From DATJGR01 sp963735085 (GTDB lineage: Bacteria; Pseudomonadota; Gammaproteobacteria; Pseudomonadales; Azotimanducaceae): a stretch of DNA of 64,000 bases. The stretch spans positions 1,054,001-1,118,000 of the forward strand of contig CAVTJP010000002.1 in NCBI GenBank assembly GCA_963735085.1, written 5' to 3'. A program made the position numbers and the translations under genes. The notes beneath the pieces were generated by a model. That model saw only the letters and a program-made list of their open reading frames with translations. It ran no database searches and was not told where the DNA came from. Positions 44,019 through 53,300 of this stretch are shown in pieces (positions within the stretch are counted from its first letter, which is position 1; each line of letters starts with the position of its first letter).

Positions 44019-45677
44019 TCATACGTGATAGCGCAAATCTGCAGGGCGCAGGCCGAAGATCAGCAGCATAACGAAGTACAGCGCGCCACCGAGCGCGCAC
44101 AACGCGGCCATCCACGACACCCGATCGTGTATGGGCATGTGCAGCCAGGCGCCGTCAGCCGGCGCCAGTGCGAGCACGCCCACTACCATCACGGCGGTCG
44201 CGGCAAAAACCTTCACCAGAAACACGCCGAACGCGCGATCCGGGCGGTACAACCCGCGCCGGATCGAGCCGCGCAACAACAGATACGCCTGCAAGATCGC
44301 TGCAGTGGTCGTTGCGAAGGCAACACCCACGTGGCCCATCACACGGAACAATGCCAGGCTCAGCACGATATTGGTCGTGACCGTGATAACGGCGATACGC
44401 AGGGGCGTCCGGGTATCCTCGCGCGCGAAATACGACGGCGCGGCCACTTTAACCAACGAGAACCCGAGCAAGCCCACCGCAAACATCCGCAATGATAGCG
44501 ATGCCATCTCGACGTCGAACGCCTTCATCGCACCATGAAAGAAAACCGTGGCCATTAACGGCAGCGCCAGTACGTACAGCGCAGCGGCCGCAGGTACGCC
44601 GAACAACAGACACGTGCGAACCCCCCAATCGATCGTACGTCCGAACGCCGCCAGATCGTCCGCGGCACTCAAGCGCGACAGATTCGGCAGCAATACCGTT
44701 GCGATCGTGACCGCAACCAGGCCGATCGGCAGTTCCATCAATCGATCGGAGTAGTAGAGCCACGAGATGCTGCCAGTCGCCAGCAGCGAGGCAATCATCG
44801 TATCGACCAACGCGTTGATCTGGCTGACGGACCCCGCGAATATCGCCGGAATCATCAGGCGGCCAACACGGCGGACGCCCCGATGCCCCAATTCGACGCG
44901 CGGCGGAATCAACATACCGATTCCGCGCAGCGCCGGAATCTGGAATAGCAGTTGCAACAGGCCGGCTGCGAACACGCCCCACGCCAGCGCGACCACCGGC
45001 TCGCCAAACGTCGGCGCGACGACCAGCGCGGCGGCGATCAGAGTGACGTTCAGCCACACCGGCGTGAACGCCGGAATGGCATAGCGATGGAAACTGTTCA
45101 GCAATGAGCCGGCGAATGCTGTCAGCGAAATGAAGCCGAGGTATGGGAACGTGATACGCAGCATGTCGCGAGTCATGTCCAATCGCTGCGGGTCGTCACT
45201 GAAACCCGGTGCGAACACCACGACGAATAGTGGTGCTGCGAGCACCCCCAGCAGGCTGATCAACGTCATGAGGACGATGAAGTTACCGCCCATCACCGCG
45301 ACGAACGCTCGTAGCGCCTCGACCGGCCCGTTGCGGTAGCCGGCCAGCACCGGCACGAACGCCTGTGAGAATGCGCCTTCGGCGAACAGCCGGCGGAAGA
45401 AATTCGGGATGCGGAACGCGACGAAGAATGCATCCGCCGCCGGCGTCGCACCAAAGAAATACGACAGCACCATGTCACGCACGAGACCCGAGATGCGCGA
45501 CAACAACGTCATGCTCGCCACGACAGTGCCATGACGACCCAGGTTCTGAGTCGGTTGCGCAGTCTGCGCGACTACCGTGCCATCGTTCGGCGCGCCATCG
45601 GCGGACGCATCCGGAGCCGGCGTCGCGGGATCGGCTTCGCGCGGGCCGCGCCCGTCACCGCTCCGATCGGTTGACAC
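44019..45677 (-). CDS. murJ: Lipid II flippase MurJ
   Basis: 552 residues with about 14 TM helices. VASMTLLSRISGLVRDMVLS, FFVAFRIPNFFRRLFAEGAF and FSQAFVPVLAGY are MurJ/MviN hallmarks. It flips lipid II for peptidoglycan synthesis. About 45 residues before the first motif are polar and Ala/Pro-rich and are not usual for the family; a start inside (the Met before TLLSRIS) would give a more typical length. Divergent from rpsT. Confidence 0.94.
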   Translation of the reverse strand: MSTDRSGDGRGPREADPATPAPDASADGAPNDGTVVAQTAQPTQNLGRHGTVVASMTLLSRISGLVRDMVLSYFFGATPAADAFFVAFRIPNFFRRLFAEGAFSQAFVPVLAGYRNGPVEALRAFVAVMGGNFIVLMTLISLLGVLAAPLFVVVFAPGFSDDPQRLDMTRDMLRITFPYLGFISLTAFAGSLLNSFHRYAIPAFTPVWLNVTLIAAALVVAPTFGEPVVALAWGVFAAGLLQLLFQIPALRGIGMLIPPRVELGHRGVRRVGRLMIPAIFAGSVSQINALVDTMIASLLATGSISWLYYSDRLMELPIGLVAVTIATVLLPNLSRLSAADDLAAFGRTIDWGVRTCLLFGVPAAAALYVLALPLMATVFFHGAMKAFDVEMASLSLRMFAVGLLGFSLVKVAAPSYFAREDTRTPLRIAVITVTTNIVLSLALFRVMGHVGVAFATTTAAILQAYLLLRGSIRRGLYRPDRAFGVFLVKVFAATAVMVVGVLALAPADGAWLHMPIHDRVSWMAALCALGGALYFVMLLIFGLRPADLRYHV

Positions 45678-45741
45678 TGATCCATCCCGACGGCATATTG
45701 TCGCGCTTCATTTTTCTCGAGCCCCGCAGCAGGAGATCAGC

Positions 45742-46008
45742 TTGGCCAACAGTGCATCCGCCCGTAAACGCGCGCGCCAGAGTGAGAAACGCCGCCGTCA
45801 AAACGCCAGCCAGCGTTCGATGGTTCGCACGTCGATCAAGCGCACCCAGGCAGCCATCGCGAGCGGCAACCATGGGGACGCACAGGCGGCGTTGACCGCG
45901 GCGATCCCGGTCATCGACGGAATGGTCACCAAAGGCATCATCCATCGGCACAAGGCCGCGCGCCACAAAGCCCGGATGAACGCGCAGATCAAAGCCCTGA
46001 AGGGCTGA
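45742..46008 (+). CDS. rpsT: 30S ribosomal protein S20 (UUG start)
   Basis: 88 residues. The chain begins LANSASARKRARQSEKRRRQ and ends HKAARHKARMNAQIKALKG, a complete S20. The start codon is TTG at 45742 with an AGGAG site just upstream. E. coli rpsT also uses UUG, a feature tied to its autogenous control, so the rare start is probably real and functional. A longer frame upstream (from 45577) overlaps murJ and is not credible. Convergent with proB. Confidence 0.96.
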   Translation: MANSASARKRARQSEKRRRQNASQRSMVRTSIKRTQAAIASGNHGDAQAALTAAIPVIDGMVTKGIIHRHKAARHKARMNAQIKALKG

Positions 46009-46013
46009 ATCGG

Positions 46014-47165
46014 TCAAAGCAGCACCAGGTTGTCCCGGTGCATCAGTTCAGGCTCCCGCATGTAACCGAGCCGGCTCTCGATGTCGCGCGTTGCGCAGCC
46101 GAGGATCTTCAGTGATTCGTCACTCGAATAGTTGACCAGCCCCTTCGCGACCTCGCTGCCGTCCGGGTCCAGACACAGCACGACATCACCGCGCGTGAAC
46201 GCACCGCGGGCGGTCATCACACCGACTGGCAGAAGGCTCTTGCCGCCGTGTCTCAACACCCGCACGGCGCCGGCATCGAGCACCAGTTCCCCTTTGGTTT
46301 TCAGTTGGCCGGCGATCCAGCGCTTACGCGCGAGCAGCACTTCCACATCGGGCGCTAGCAGCGTACCGATGCTGTCCCCTTCACGCAGCGCCACCAATAC
46401 ATCGACACGGCCGCCATGCGCAATCACGGTACGCGCACCCGATCTGGACGCGACGCGCGCAGCGCCGATCTTGGTTGCCATGCCACCGACGCCCACAGCG
46501 CCCGTACCCGTACCTGCCATCGAGACGAGTCGGGCGTCGTTGGCGCGCGCAAATCCGACCAGCGGTGCGTTGGGATCAGCGTCGGGATCCGCTTCATGCA
46601 GCCCATCGCGATCGGTCAGCAGCACCAGCACGTGCGCCTCAACGAGGTTGGTGACCAGGGCCGCGAGCGTATCGTTGTCACCAAAGCGAATTTCGTTGGT
46701 CGCCACGGTATCGTTTTCGTTGACAACCGGGACCACACCGAGTTCGAGCAGCGTTCGCAGCGTGGTTCGGGCATTCAGATAGCGACGTCGGTTGGATAGA
46801 TCGTCGTGCGTCAGGAGTACCAGCGCGGTGCGCAACCCATGGCGCTGAAACCCACGCTCATACGCCTCGATCAAGCCCATCTGGCCCACAGCCGCGGCAG
46901 CTTGCAGCTGGTGAATCGCCTTTGGGCGTTCACGAAACCCGAGCCGGCTGCAGCCTTCTGCAATCGCGCCGGAGGTTACCAGCACCACTTCGCAACCCTG
47001 CTCCACCAGGTGCGCGATTTCACCTGCCCAGCGTTGAATCGCTTCGCGATCGATGCCCTGACCGTTGGCCGTCAACAACGAACTACCGATCTTTACGACC
47101 CAGCGCTGCAACGTTCCCAGCCGCTGGCGTTCGGCGCGCTCCTCGCTCGTCGCGTCAGTCGGCAC
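46014..47165 (-). CDS. proB: Glutamate 5-kinase
   Basis: 383 residues. WVVKIGSSLLTANGQGID begins the amino acid kinase domain, VLVTSGAIAEGCSRLG and NENDTVATNEIRFGDNDTLA carry the nucleotide and glutamate sites, and GGMATKIGAARVASRSGART follows. The C-terminal 100 residues form a PUA domain (LVLDAGAVRVLRHGGKSLLP), as in E. coli ProB. First step of proline synthesis. Its start overlaps the obgE stop by 11 bases. Confidence 0.96.
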   Translation of the reverse strand: MPTDATSEERAERQRLGTLQRWVVKIGSSLLTANGQGIDREAIQRWAGEIAHLVEQGCEVVLVTSGAIAEGCSRLGFRERPKAIHQLQAAAAVGQMGLIEAYERGFQRHGLRTALVLLTHDDLSNRRRYLNARTTLRTLLELGVVPVVNENDTVATNEIRFGDNDTLAALVTNLVEAHVLVLLTDRDGLHEADPDADPNAPLVGFARANDARLVSMAGTGTGAVGVGGMATKIGAARVASRSGARTVIAHGGRVDVLVALREGDSIGTLLAPDVEVLLARKRWIAGQLKTKGELVLDAGAVRVLRHGGKSLLPVGVMTARGAFTRGDVVLCLDPDGSEVAKGLVNYSSDESLKILGCATRDIESRLGYMREPELMHRDNLVLL

Positions 47166-48345
47166 GATAGATCACATCAACTGCGTCGGTATCGGCTTCT
47201 TCTTCCGCTGCGACGTCGCTATCCGCTGCCAGCGGACGCTGTGGACGCCGCAGCAGCGATTGACGCAATACATCGGCCGCGATGTCCGAATCGAGCGTTG
47301 CCTCGGCGGCCGACAGATCCGGATCATTGGTCAGTGCATCACGCGTGGAATCGATGTGGCGCATCAGCGCATCGAGCAGCGTGGCTACGCCGTCGCCGCT
47401 GACAGCGGAAACGACGAACGTGCGTTGTGCGTCGAACGCCGTCTGGACCGCCCGAGTGATGCGATCAAGTTCGTCGCTGGGAACGACATCGGCCTTTGTC
47501 AGCACGATCCATCGTGGACGGCGCATCAGCGTCGGACTGTACGCGGCAACCTCCGTTTCAATCGCGCGCGCATTGTCAATTGGATCGCTACCGTCCAGCG
47601 GCGCGAGTTCGACCAGGTGCAACAACACGCGGCAACGTGCCAGGTGCCGCAGGAATTGCGTGCCGAGGCCAGCGCCGGCGGCCGCGCCTTCGATCAGGCC
47701 CGGAATGTCCGCCATCACAAAACTGTGTTCGTCGCCGAGCCTCACCACACCGAGATTCGGTGTCAGCGTCGTAAACGGGTAGTCGGCAATTTTCGGGCGT
47801 GATGCGGACACGCGCGCGAGCAGCGTCGACTTGCCGGCATTCGGCATGCCCAACAAGCCGACATCCGCCAACACTTTCAGTTGCAGACGCAGACGGCGGA
47901 TCTCGCCGGGGAATCCTGGCGTGGTTTTGCGCGGTGCGCGATTCGTCGCCGACTTATAGCGCGTGTTGCCGAAACCGTGCTGGCCACCGCGCGCAACGAT
48001 CAGACGACTGCCGGGTTCCGGCAGGTCACCGAGAATCTCGAGCGTATCTTCGTCGACGATCGTCGTGCCGCTGGGCACGCGAATCACCAGATCGGCGCCA
48101 CCGCGCCCCGTCATATTCTTTGGATGACCGGATGCGCCAGGCTCGGCGCGGTAACGCGATTGATACCGGAAATCGATCAGCGTGTTCAGCGCCACGTCGG
48201 CTTCGAGGATGACGTCGCCGCCATCGCCGCCATCGCCGCCATCGGGGCCGCCCATCGGAATGTATTTTTCGCGCCGAAACGAACACGCGCCCTTGCCGCC
48301 CCGACCGGCTTCAACCTGGATGGTGGCTTCGTCGACGAATTGCAT
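47155..48345 (-). CDS. obgE: GTPase ObgE/CgtA
   Basis: 396 residues. The Gly-rich Obg fold (EAGRGGKGACSFRREKYIP, GGPDGGDGGDGGD) is followed by the G domain with GMPNAGKSTLLARVS (P-loop), DIPGLIEGA (G3) and LTKADVV (G4). The acidic C-terminus (DVAAEEEADTDAVD) is typical. It acts in 50S subunit assembly and stress response. Follows rpmA by 56 bases in the conserved rplU-rpmA-obgE order. Confidence 0.97.
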   Translation of the reverse strand: MQFVDEATIQVEAGRGGKGACSFRREKYIPMGGPDGGDGGDGGDVILEADVALNTLIDFRYQSRYRAEPGASGHPKNMTGRGGADLVIRVPSGTTIVDEDTLEILGDLPEPGSRLIVARGGQHGFGNTRYKSATNRAPRKTTPGFPGEIRRLRLQLKVLADVGLLGMPNAGKSTLLARVSASRPKIADYPFTTLTPNLGVVRLGDEHSFVMADIPGLIEGAAAGAGLGTQFLRHLARCRVLLHLVELAPLDGSDPIDNARAIETEVAAYSPTLMRRPRWIVLTKADVVPSDELDRITRAVQTAFDAQRTFVVSAVSGDGVATLLDALMRHIDSTRDALTNDPDLSAAEATLDSDIAADVLRQSLLRRPQRPLAADSDVAAEEEADTDAVDVIYRAD

Positions 48346-48401
48346 GACGTCTCGCCGCTACTGTCTGACCGCTACTATAGCGCCGGTTTATACGGCCCTA
48401 C

Positions 48402-48665
48402 TCAGGCTTCAACAGCGACCACGCTGACGATTCTGCGCTTCAAACGGCCCTTCTCGGCAAACTGCACACGACCATCGGCGGTCGCAAACAGCGTATGATC
48501 GCGACCACAGCCGACATTGTCGCCCGGGTGAAATTGCGTGCCGCGCTGGCGCACGATGATGTTGCCGGCAACCACGGCTTCACCGCCGAACTTCTTCAGA
48601 CCGAGCCGCTTTGACTCGGAATCGCGGCCGTTGCGGGTGCTTCCGCCTGCTTTCTTGTGTGCCAT
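48402..48665 (-). CDS. rpmA: 50S ribosomal protein L27
   Basis: 87 residues. MAHKKAGGSTRNGRDSESKR and GTQFHPGDNVGCGRDHTLFA are invariant L27 segments; its N-terminus reaches the peptidyl transferase centre. Nine bases after rplU. Confidence 0.98.
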   Translation of the reverse strand: MAHKKAGGSTRNGRDSESKRLGLKKFGGEAVVAGNIIVRQRGTQFHPGDNVGCGRDHTLFATADGRVQFAEKGRLKRRIVSVVAVEA

Positions 48666-48674
48666 GAACGACTC

Positions 48675-48986
48675 CTAGCCGGTGATTGCCGTGATGCGCA
48701 CATCGGTGTACCACTGCCGATGACCGGCGCGGCGCATGTAATGTTTGCGGCGACGAAATTTGATGATGCCAATCTTGTCGTGGCGCTCATGGCCGACGAC
48801 CTCTGCGGTGACTTTGCCGCCCGCGACAAAGGGCTTGCCGACCGTAACGTTATCGCCTTCGGCGACCAACAGCACCTCGTCGAATTGCACTGCGGCCCCC
48901 GGCTCGGCATCGATGAGTTCCAGGCGGACGACCTCACCTTCGCTGACGCGGTGCTGCTTGCCACCACTCTTGAATACCGCAAACAT
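48675..48986 (-). CDS. rplU: 50S ribosomal protein L21
   Basis: 103 residues, the E. coli length. MFAVFKSGGKQHRVSEGE at the start and KFRRRKHYMRRAGHRQ are L21 signatures. Two ATGs are possible (48992 and 48986). The AGGAG site abuts the first and lies six bases before the second, so 48986 is chosen. Divergent from ispB. Confidence 0.97.
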   Translation of the reverse strand: MFAVFKSGGKQHRVSEGEVVRLELIDAEPGAAVQFDEVLLVAEGDNVTVGKPFVAGGKVTAEVVGHERHDKIGIIKFRRRKHYMRRAGHRQWYTDVRITAITG

Positions 48987-49112
48987 AGCCATCTCCTGAC
49001 GACGATTCCCTTGGGAGTCTGTATTACAATGCCCCAATCCCGGAGGGCGCCCGCAAAAGGCGCGTAATTCTACGGGCAAAGATTTCCCAATACAACGAGC
49101 CGCACGCTCCGA

Positions 49113-50156
49113 ATGGCACAACCGATAGCACAGCACATGCCCAGTACGATGATTGACGCAGACACCGCGGCAATCGTCATCACGTCATCGGATATCAAAG
49201 CCGTCTACGCGCTCGTCGCCGAGGATTTCGACTCGGTCAACACACTGATTCCACATCGGCTCACCTCGGATGTTGGGCTCGTCGAGGAGATCGGGCGCCA
49301 CATCGTCGAAAGCGGCGGCAAGCGCCTGCGGCCACTGCTGGTGCTGCTCGGTGCGCGCGCGCTCGGCTACCAGGGCAACGATCACATCAAACTCGCAGCA
49401 ATCATCGAGTTTCTCCACACCGCTACGTTGCTCCACGACGATGTCGTCGACCGTTCCGACCTGCGCCGCGGGCGTGCCACGGCTAATCATTTGTGGGGCA
49501 ATGCGCCCAGCGTGCTCGTCGGAGATTTTCTGTATTCGCGCGCGTTTCAGTTGATGGTCGAACTCGGAAGGCTCGACATCATCGGGATCCTCTCCGATGC
49601 CACCAACGTGATTGCGGAAGGCGAGGTACAGCAACTCGCCAACGTCGGCAACGCCGACATCAGCGAAACCAACTACTTCGACGTTATTCGCGCAAAGACA
49701 GCGATGCTGTTTCAGGCCGCGTCGCATACCGCGGCAGTGCTCGCGGCGCACGAAGCCAAGCACATCGTTGCGTTGCGCAACTACGGATTGGCACTCGGCC
49801 TTGCGTACCAACTCGTCGACGACTGGCTCGACTACGCGGGTGATTCCAGTGTGATGGGCAAAAATGCCGGGGATGATCTAGCCGAAGGCAAGATGACGTT
49901 ACCGCTGATTCACACGCTCCGGCACGGATCCTCGAGCGATCGCGCTCTGGTCCGAGAAGCGATCGAGACGCGCTCGAACGCCTCACTCGGAGAAGTCATT
50001 GTTGCAGTAAAGCAGTGCGGTGCGCTCGAACGGACGCGAAATGAGGCGGAAGTAAACGCCCAACGCGCGATCGACCTACTCAATGATCTGCCGAATGGCA
50101 AATACCGCGACGCCTTGGCAGACCTCGCACGATTTTGCGTCGCGCGCCTGAACTGA
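49113..50156 (+). CDS. ispB: Octaprenyl-type polyprenyl diphosphate synthase
   Basis: 347 residues (the true start may be at 49137 or 49149, since the first 20 residues are not conserved). GGKRLRPLLVLLGARALGYQ, the first Asp-rich motif LLHDDVVDRSDLRRG and the second motif LVDDWLDYAGD define a trans-prenyl synthase; EGKMTLPLIHTL is typical of IspB. It makes the ubiquinone side chain. Divergence from rplU-rpmA-obgE is conserved in gammaproteobacteria. Confidence 0.95.
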   Translation: MAQPIAQHMPSTMIDADTAAIVITSSDIKAVYALVAEDFDSVNTLIPHRLTSDVGLVEEIGRHIVESGGKRLRPLLVLLGARALGYQGNDHIKLAAIIEFLHTATLLHDDVVDRSDLRRGRATANHLWGNAPSVLVGDFLYSRAFQLMVELGRLDIIGILSDATNVIAEGEVQQLANVGNADISETNYFDVIRAKTAMLFQAASHTAAVLAAHEAKHIVALRNYGLALGLAYQLVDDWLDYAGDSSVMGKNAGDDLAEGKMTLPLIHTLRHGSSSDRALVREAIETRSNASLGEVIVAVKQCGALERTRNEAEVNAQRAIDLLNDLPNGKYRDALADLARFCVARLN

Positions 50157-50195
50157 CAACGAAGCGGGTGTATTCATTTCGGCCCGCGGTTTCTG

Positions 50196-50224
50196 TTGGC
50201 TTCGGCACAAGGCGCCATTAGAAT
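50196..50224 (+). promoter_or_regulatory. Candidate promoter of tRNA-Pro
   Basis: TTGGCT (50196-50201), a 17-base spacer and TAGAAT (50219-50224, five of six to -10), followed by a GC-rich discriminator (GCGCGG) as in stable-RNA promoters. It lies 27 bases before the tRNA. Confidence 0.55.
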
Positions 50225-50251
50225 GCGCGGTCTTCCCGCCTGGCTAAACAT

Positions 50252-50328
50252 CGGAGTGTAGCTCAGCTTGGTAGAGCACCACGTTCGGGACGTGGGGGCC
50301 GGAGGTTCGAATCCTCTCACTCCGACCA
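50252..50328 (+). tRNA. tRNA-Pro, anticodon CGG
   Basis: 77 bases. Acceptor arms CGGAGTG and CACTCCG pair fully, the anticodon arm is CCACG-TTCGGGA-CGTGG with anticodon CGG, the T loop is GGTTCGAATCC, and a templated CCA follows the discriminator A. It lies 44 bases from the end of the giant RTX gene, so it may mark one side of an inserted region. Confidence 0.95.
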
Positions 50329-50372
50329 TTCATCGATCATTCGCCGCATGCCGGGGTGCCCTTCCGCGCGTT

Positions 50373-53300
50373 TCAACCACTGGCTTGCCACGCTGCCGCG
50401 ATTACCGGCAGCACATCATCGTTCATCGCTTGCGTGTACACGCCGCCAATGCCGGTGGGGGGCGCGAAGGCTGCCATCGCAGCAACCAGCTGGTCGACCT
50501 GATCGCTCAGCAACACGAAGCTTGCAACTTCGATGCGCTCCACCTGTTGCGTATCATCGGCGTACCAGTGAGCAACAGTGACCGAATCGTTGCTGCCGAC
50601 CAGACCCAGCAGAAGATCGTCGCCCTGGCGGTACAACCAGAGATCGTCTTTCGCAATGCCGCCGTCGAACGCGACCACGTCGGTGTTGCCCAGACTGCCT
50701 TGCTCATCGATCACGTCATCGCCGAAGCCCGTCGCAAAACGATACGTGTCGCTGCCGGATTCGCCACTCAGCCAGTCGTCGCCGGCACCGCCGGCAAGCG
50801 CATCGTTGCCCGCACCACCGACGATGACGTCTGCTCCGGCTGATCCGGTGATCGCGTCGTTGCCTGCGCCACCGTCGATACGTTCGATCGAGAGCAGTTC
50901 CACATTGGAGAAGTCGAGCGTCTGCGCACCGCTGCCGCCGGCGATGATGTCGATACCGGTGCCGCCATCAATGCGCTCGATGCCGTTGTTCGCATCGAAT
51001 CGGCTGAACCCAAAGACATCATCGTTTGCGCTGCCTTGCAGCAGATCGAAGCCAGTACCACCGGACACCGTATCGAAGCCGTTGCTCGCGCCTTCGTAAA
51101 GCAGTGTGTCGTCGCCGTCCCCGCCAACCAACGTGTCGTTGCCGCCGCCGCCAACGATCGAATCTGCACCGGCCGAACCGATGATCGAGTCGTTGCCGGC
51201 CGCGCCATCGATACGTTCGATGGAGATTAATTCGACATTCGAGAAGTCGAGCGTCTGCGCACCACTTCCACCAGTGATGATGTCGTAACCCATACCACCG
51301 TCGATTCTTTCGATGCCGTTGTTTGCGCCGAACCCGGTGAGCCCGAAGACGTCATCGTCCGAACCGCCTCGCAGCAGGTCGAAGCCAGCACCACCGGACA
51401 CCGTATCGAAACCGTTGCTCGCACCTTCGTAGAGCAACGTATCGTCGCCAGCACCGCCCTCCAACGTGTCGTTACCTGAACCGCCAACGATGACGTCAGC
51501 GGTGGCCGAGCCAGTGATTACATCATTGCCCGCGGCGCCTTCGATGCGTTCGATCGAAAACAACTCGACATTCGAGAAGTCGAGTGTCTGGGCACCACTG
51601 CCGCCGCTGACGATATCGACGCCCGTACCGCCGTCGATACGCTCGATGCCGCTATTCGAATCGAAACCGGTGAGTCCGAAGACATCATCACCGGCACTGC
51701 CCAACAACACGTCGAAACCAGAACCGCCAGATACCGTATCGAAGCCGTTCGCATTCCCTTCATAGATGAAGATGTCGTCACCGCTACCGCCATCTATCGT
51801 GTCATTGCCTGAACCGCCAACGATGACGTCTGCTGCTGCGGAACCGTTGATCGCGTCGTTGCCGGCCGCGCCCTCAATGCGTTCGATCGAGATCAGTTCG
51901 ACATTGGAGAAATCGAGCGTTTGCGCACCGCTACCGCCGGTGATGATGTCATGGCCGGTGCCGCCATCGATGCGTTCGATGCCGTTGCCCGCATCAAATC
52001 CGGTGAGTCCGATGACATCGTCACCAGTGCTACCTTCCAGCACATCGAAGCCGGTGCCACCGGACACCGTATCGAAGCCGTTGGCATCGCCTTCGTAGGC
52101 GAACACATCGTCGGCGGCACCACCGTCCAACGTATCGTTACCTGCACCGCCGACAATGACGTCCGCTCCAGCGGAACCGGTGATCAGATCATTCCCCGCC
52201 GCACCGTCGATGCGCTCGATGGAAATCAGTTCGACATTCGAGAAGTCGAGCGTCTGCGCACCGCTGCCGCCGGTGATGATGTCGAATCCATCGCCGCCAT
52301 TGATACGTTCGATGCTGCTGCCTGCATCCAATCCCGTGAGTCCGAACGTATCGTTGTCCGCACTGCCCTGCAGCACGTCGAAACCGTTGCCGCCTGATAC
52401 TGTATCGAACCCTGCCCCGTCGTCGGCGTACCTAAACGTGTCGTCACCCTCATCGCCATACAGCGTGTCGTTACCCGGGCCGCCATTGAACAGGTCTGCG
52501 CCAGTGCTACCGATCAACCGGTCGTTGCCCGCGCCGCCGCTGATCACATCATCGCCGGCGAGTCCGATGATGGTCTGTGCGCCACTACGGCCGACTAGAT
52601 TGTCCGCATTCGCCGTTCCGCTAATCACCGTCCCGGCTGGCCTTATCACCGTCAGCTCAACGCGTGCGTTGCGCAAATCGACTCCGTCCGAGACCAGGTA
52701 GTCGAACGACGCAGGTCCAACGTACTCCGGTGCAGGTGTGAATGTGAGCACATCGTTCGCCAGCACAATCGTCCCATTGAGCGCGTCATCGGCGCTCACA
52801 ATGATCAATGCATCATCGTCAACATCAGCGTCGTTCGCCAACAGTTCCGCGGTAGTGAAAGTGATCACACCATCGCGCACTGCCGTTGCCGTTTCGCCCG
52901 TCACGGTCGGCGGTGTGTTCACCACGCTACCAACCAACTCGACCGCGCCGATGTCGAGTTGATCGATACCGCGGATCATGCCGCGCTGATCCGTCGTGGG
53001 TATGCCGTCGACGCCCGCCACCGCAATCGGATCGCCGCCGTTGCGCGCAGCGCTGAGTGTGCCCGGCAAATGGGTCGGGGTGGGTCCGCCATTGTCGGCG
53101 AGCGCACCCAGATCGCTGACGCCACCGATAATGTCCGAGAGCTGCGCGCCGCCATCGATCGTTGGCGCAGCACCATCAGCGAACAGATTGAAACCAAGGC
53201 TCTCAGTCCCGAACGATTGACCCAGTACTGCGCCAGAGACGATTGAGTGGCTGAATCGCGCGCCCGATTCGAAGGGTCCGTACTGGATCGCCGCGCTGCC

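Noticed and set aside
48987..49136. Longer N-terminus for L21
   Set aside because: The extension is not conserved, and the ribosome site fixes the start at 48986.
50780..52440. Regular repeats considered as a CRISPR array
   Set aside because: The 333-base and 267-base units are in frame, encode protein domains and lack short-repeat/spacer structure.
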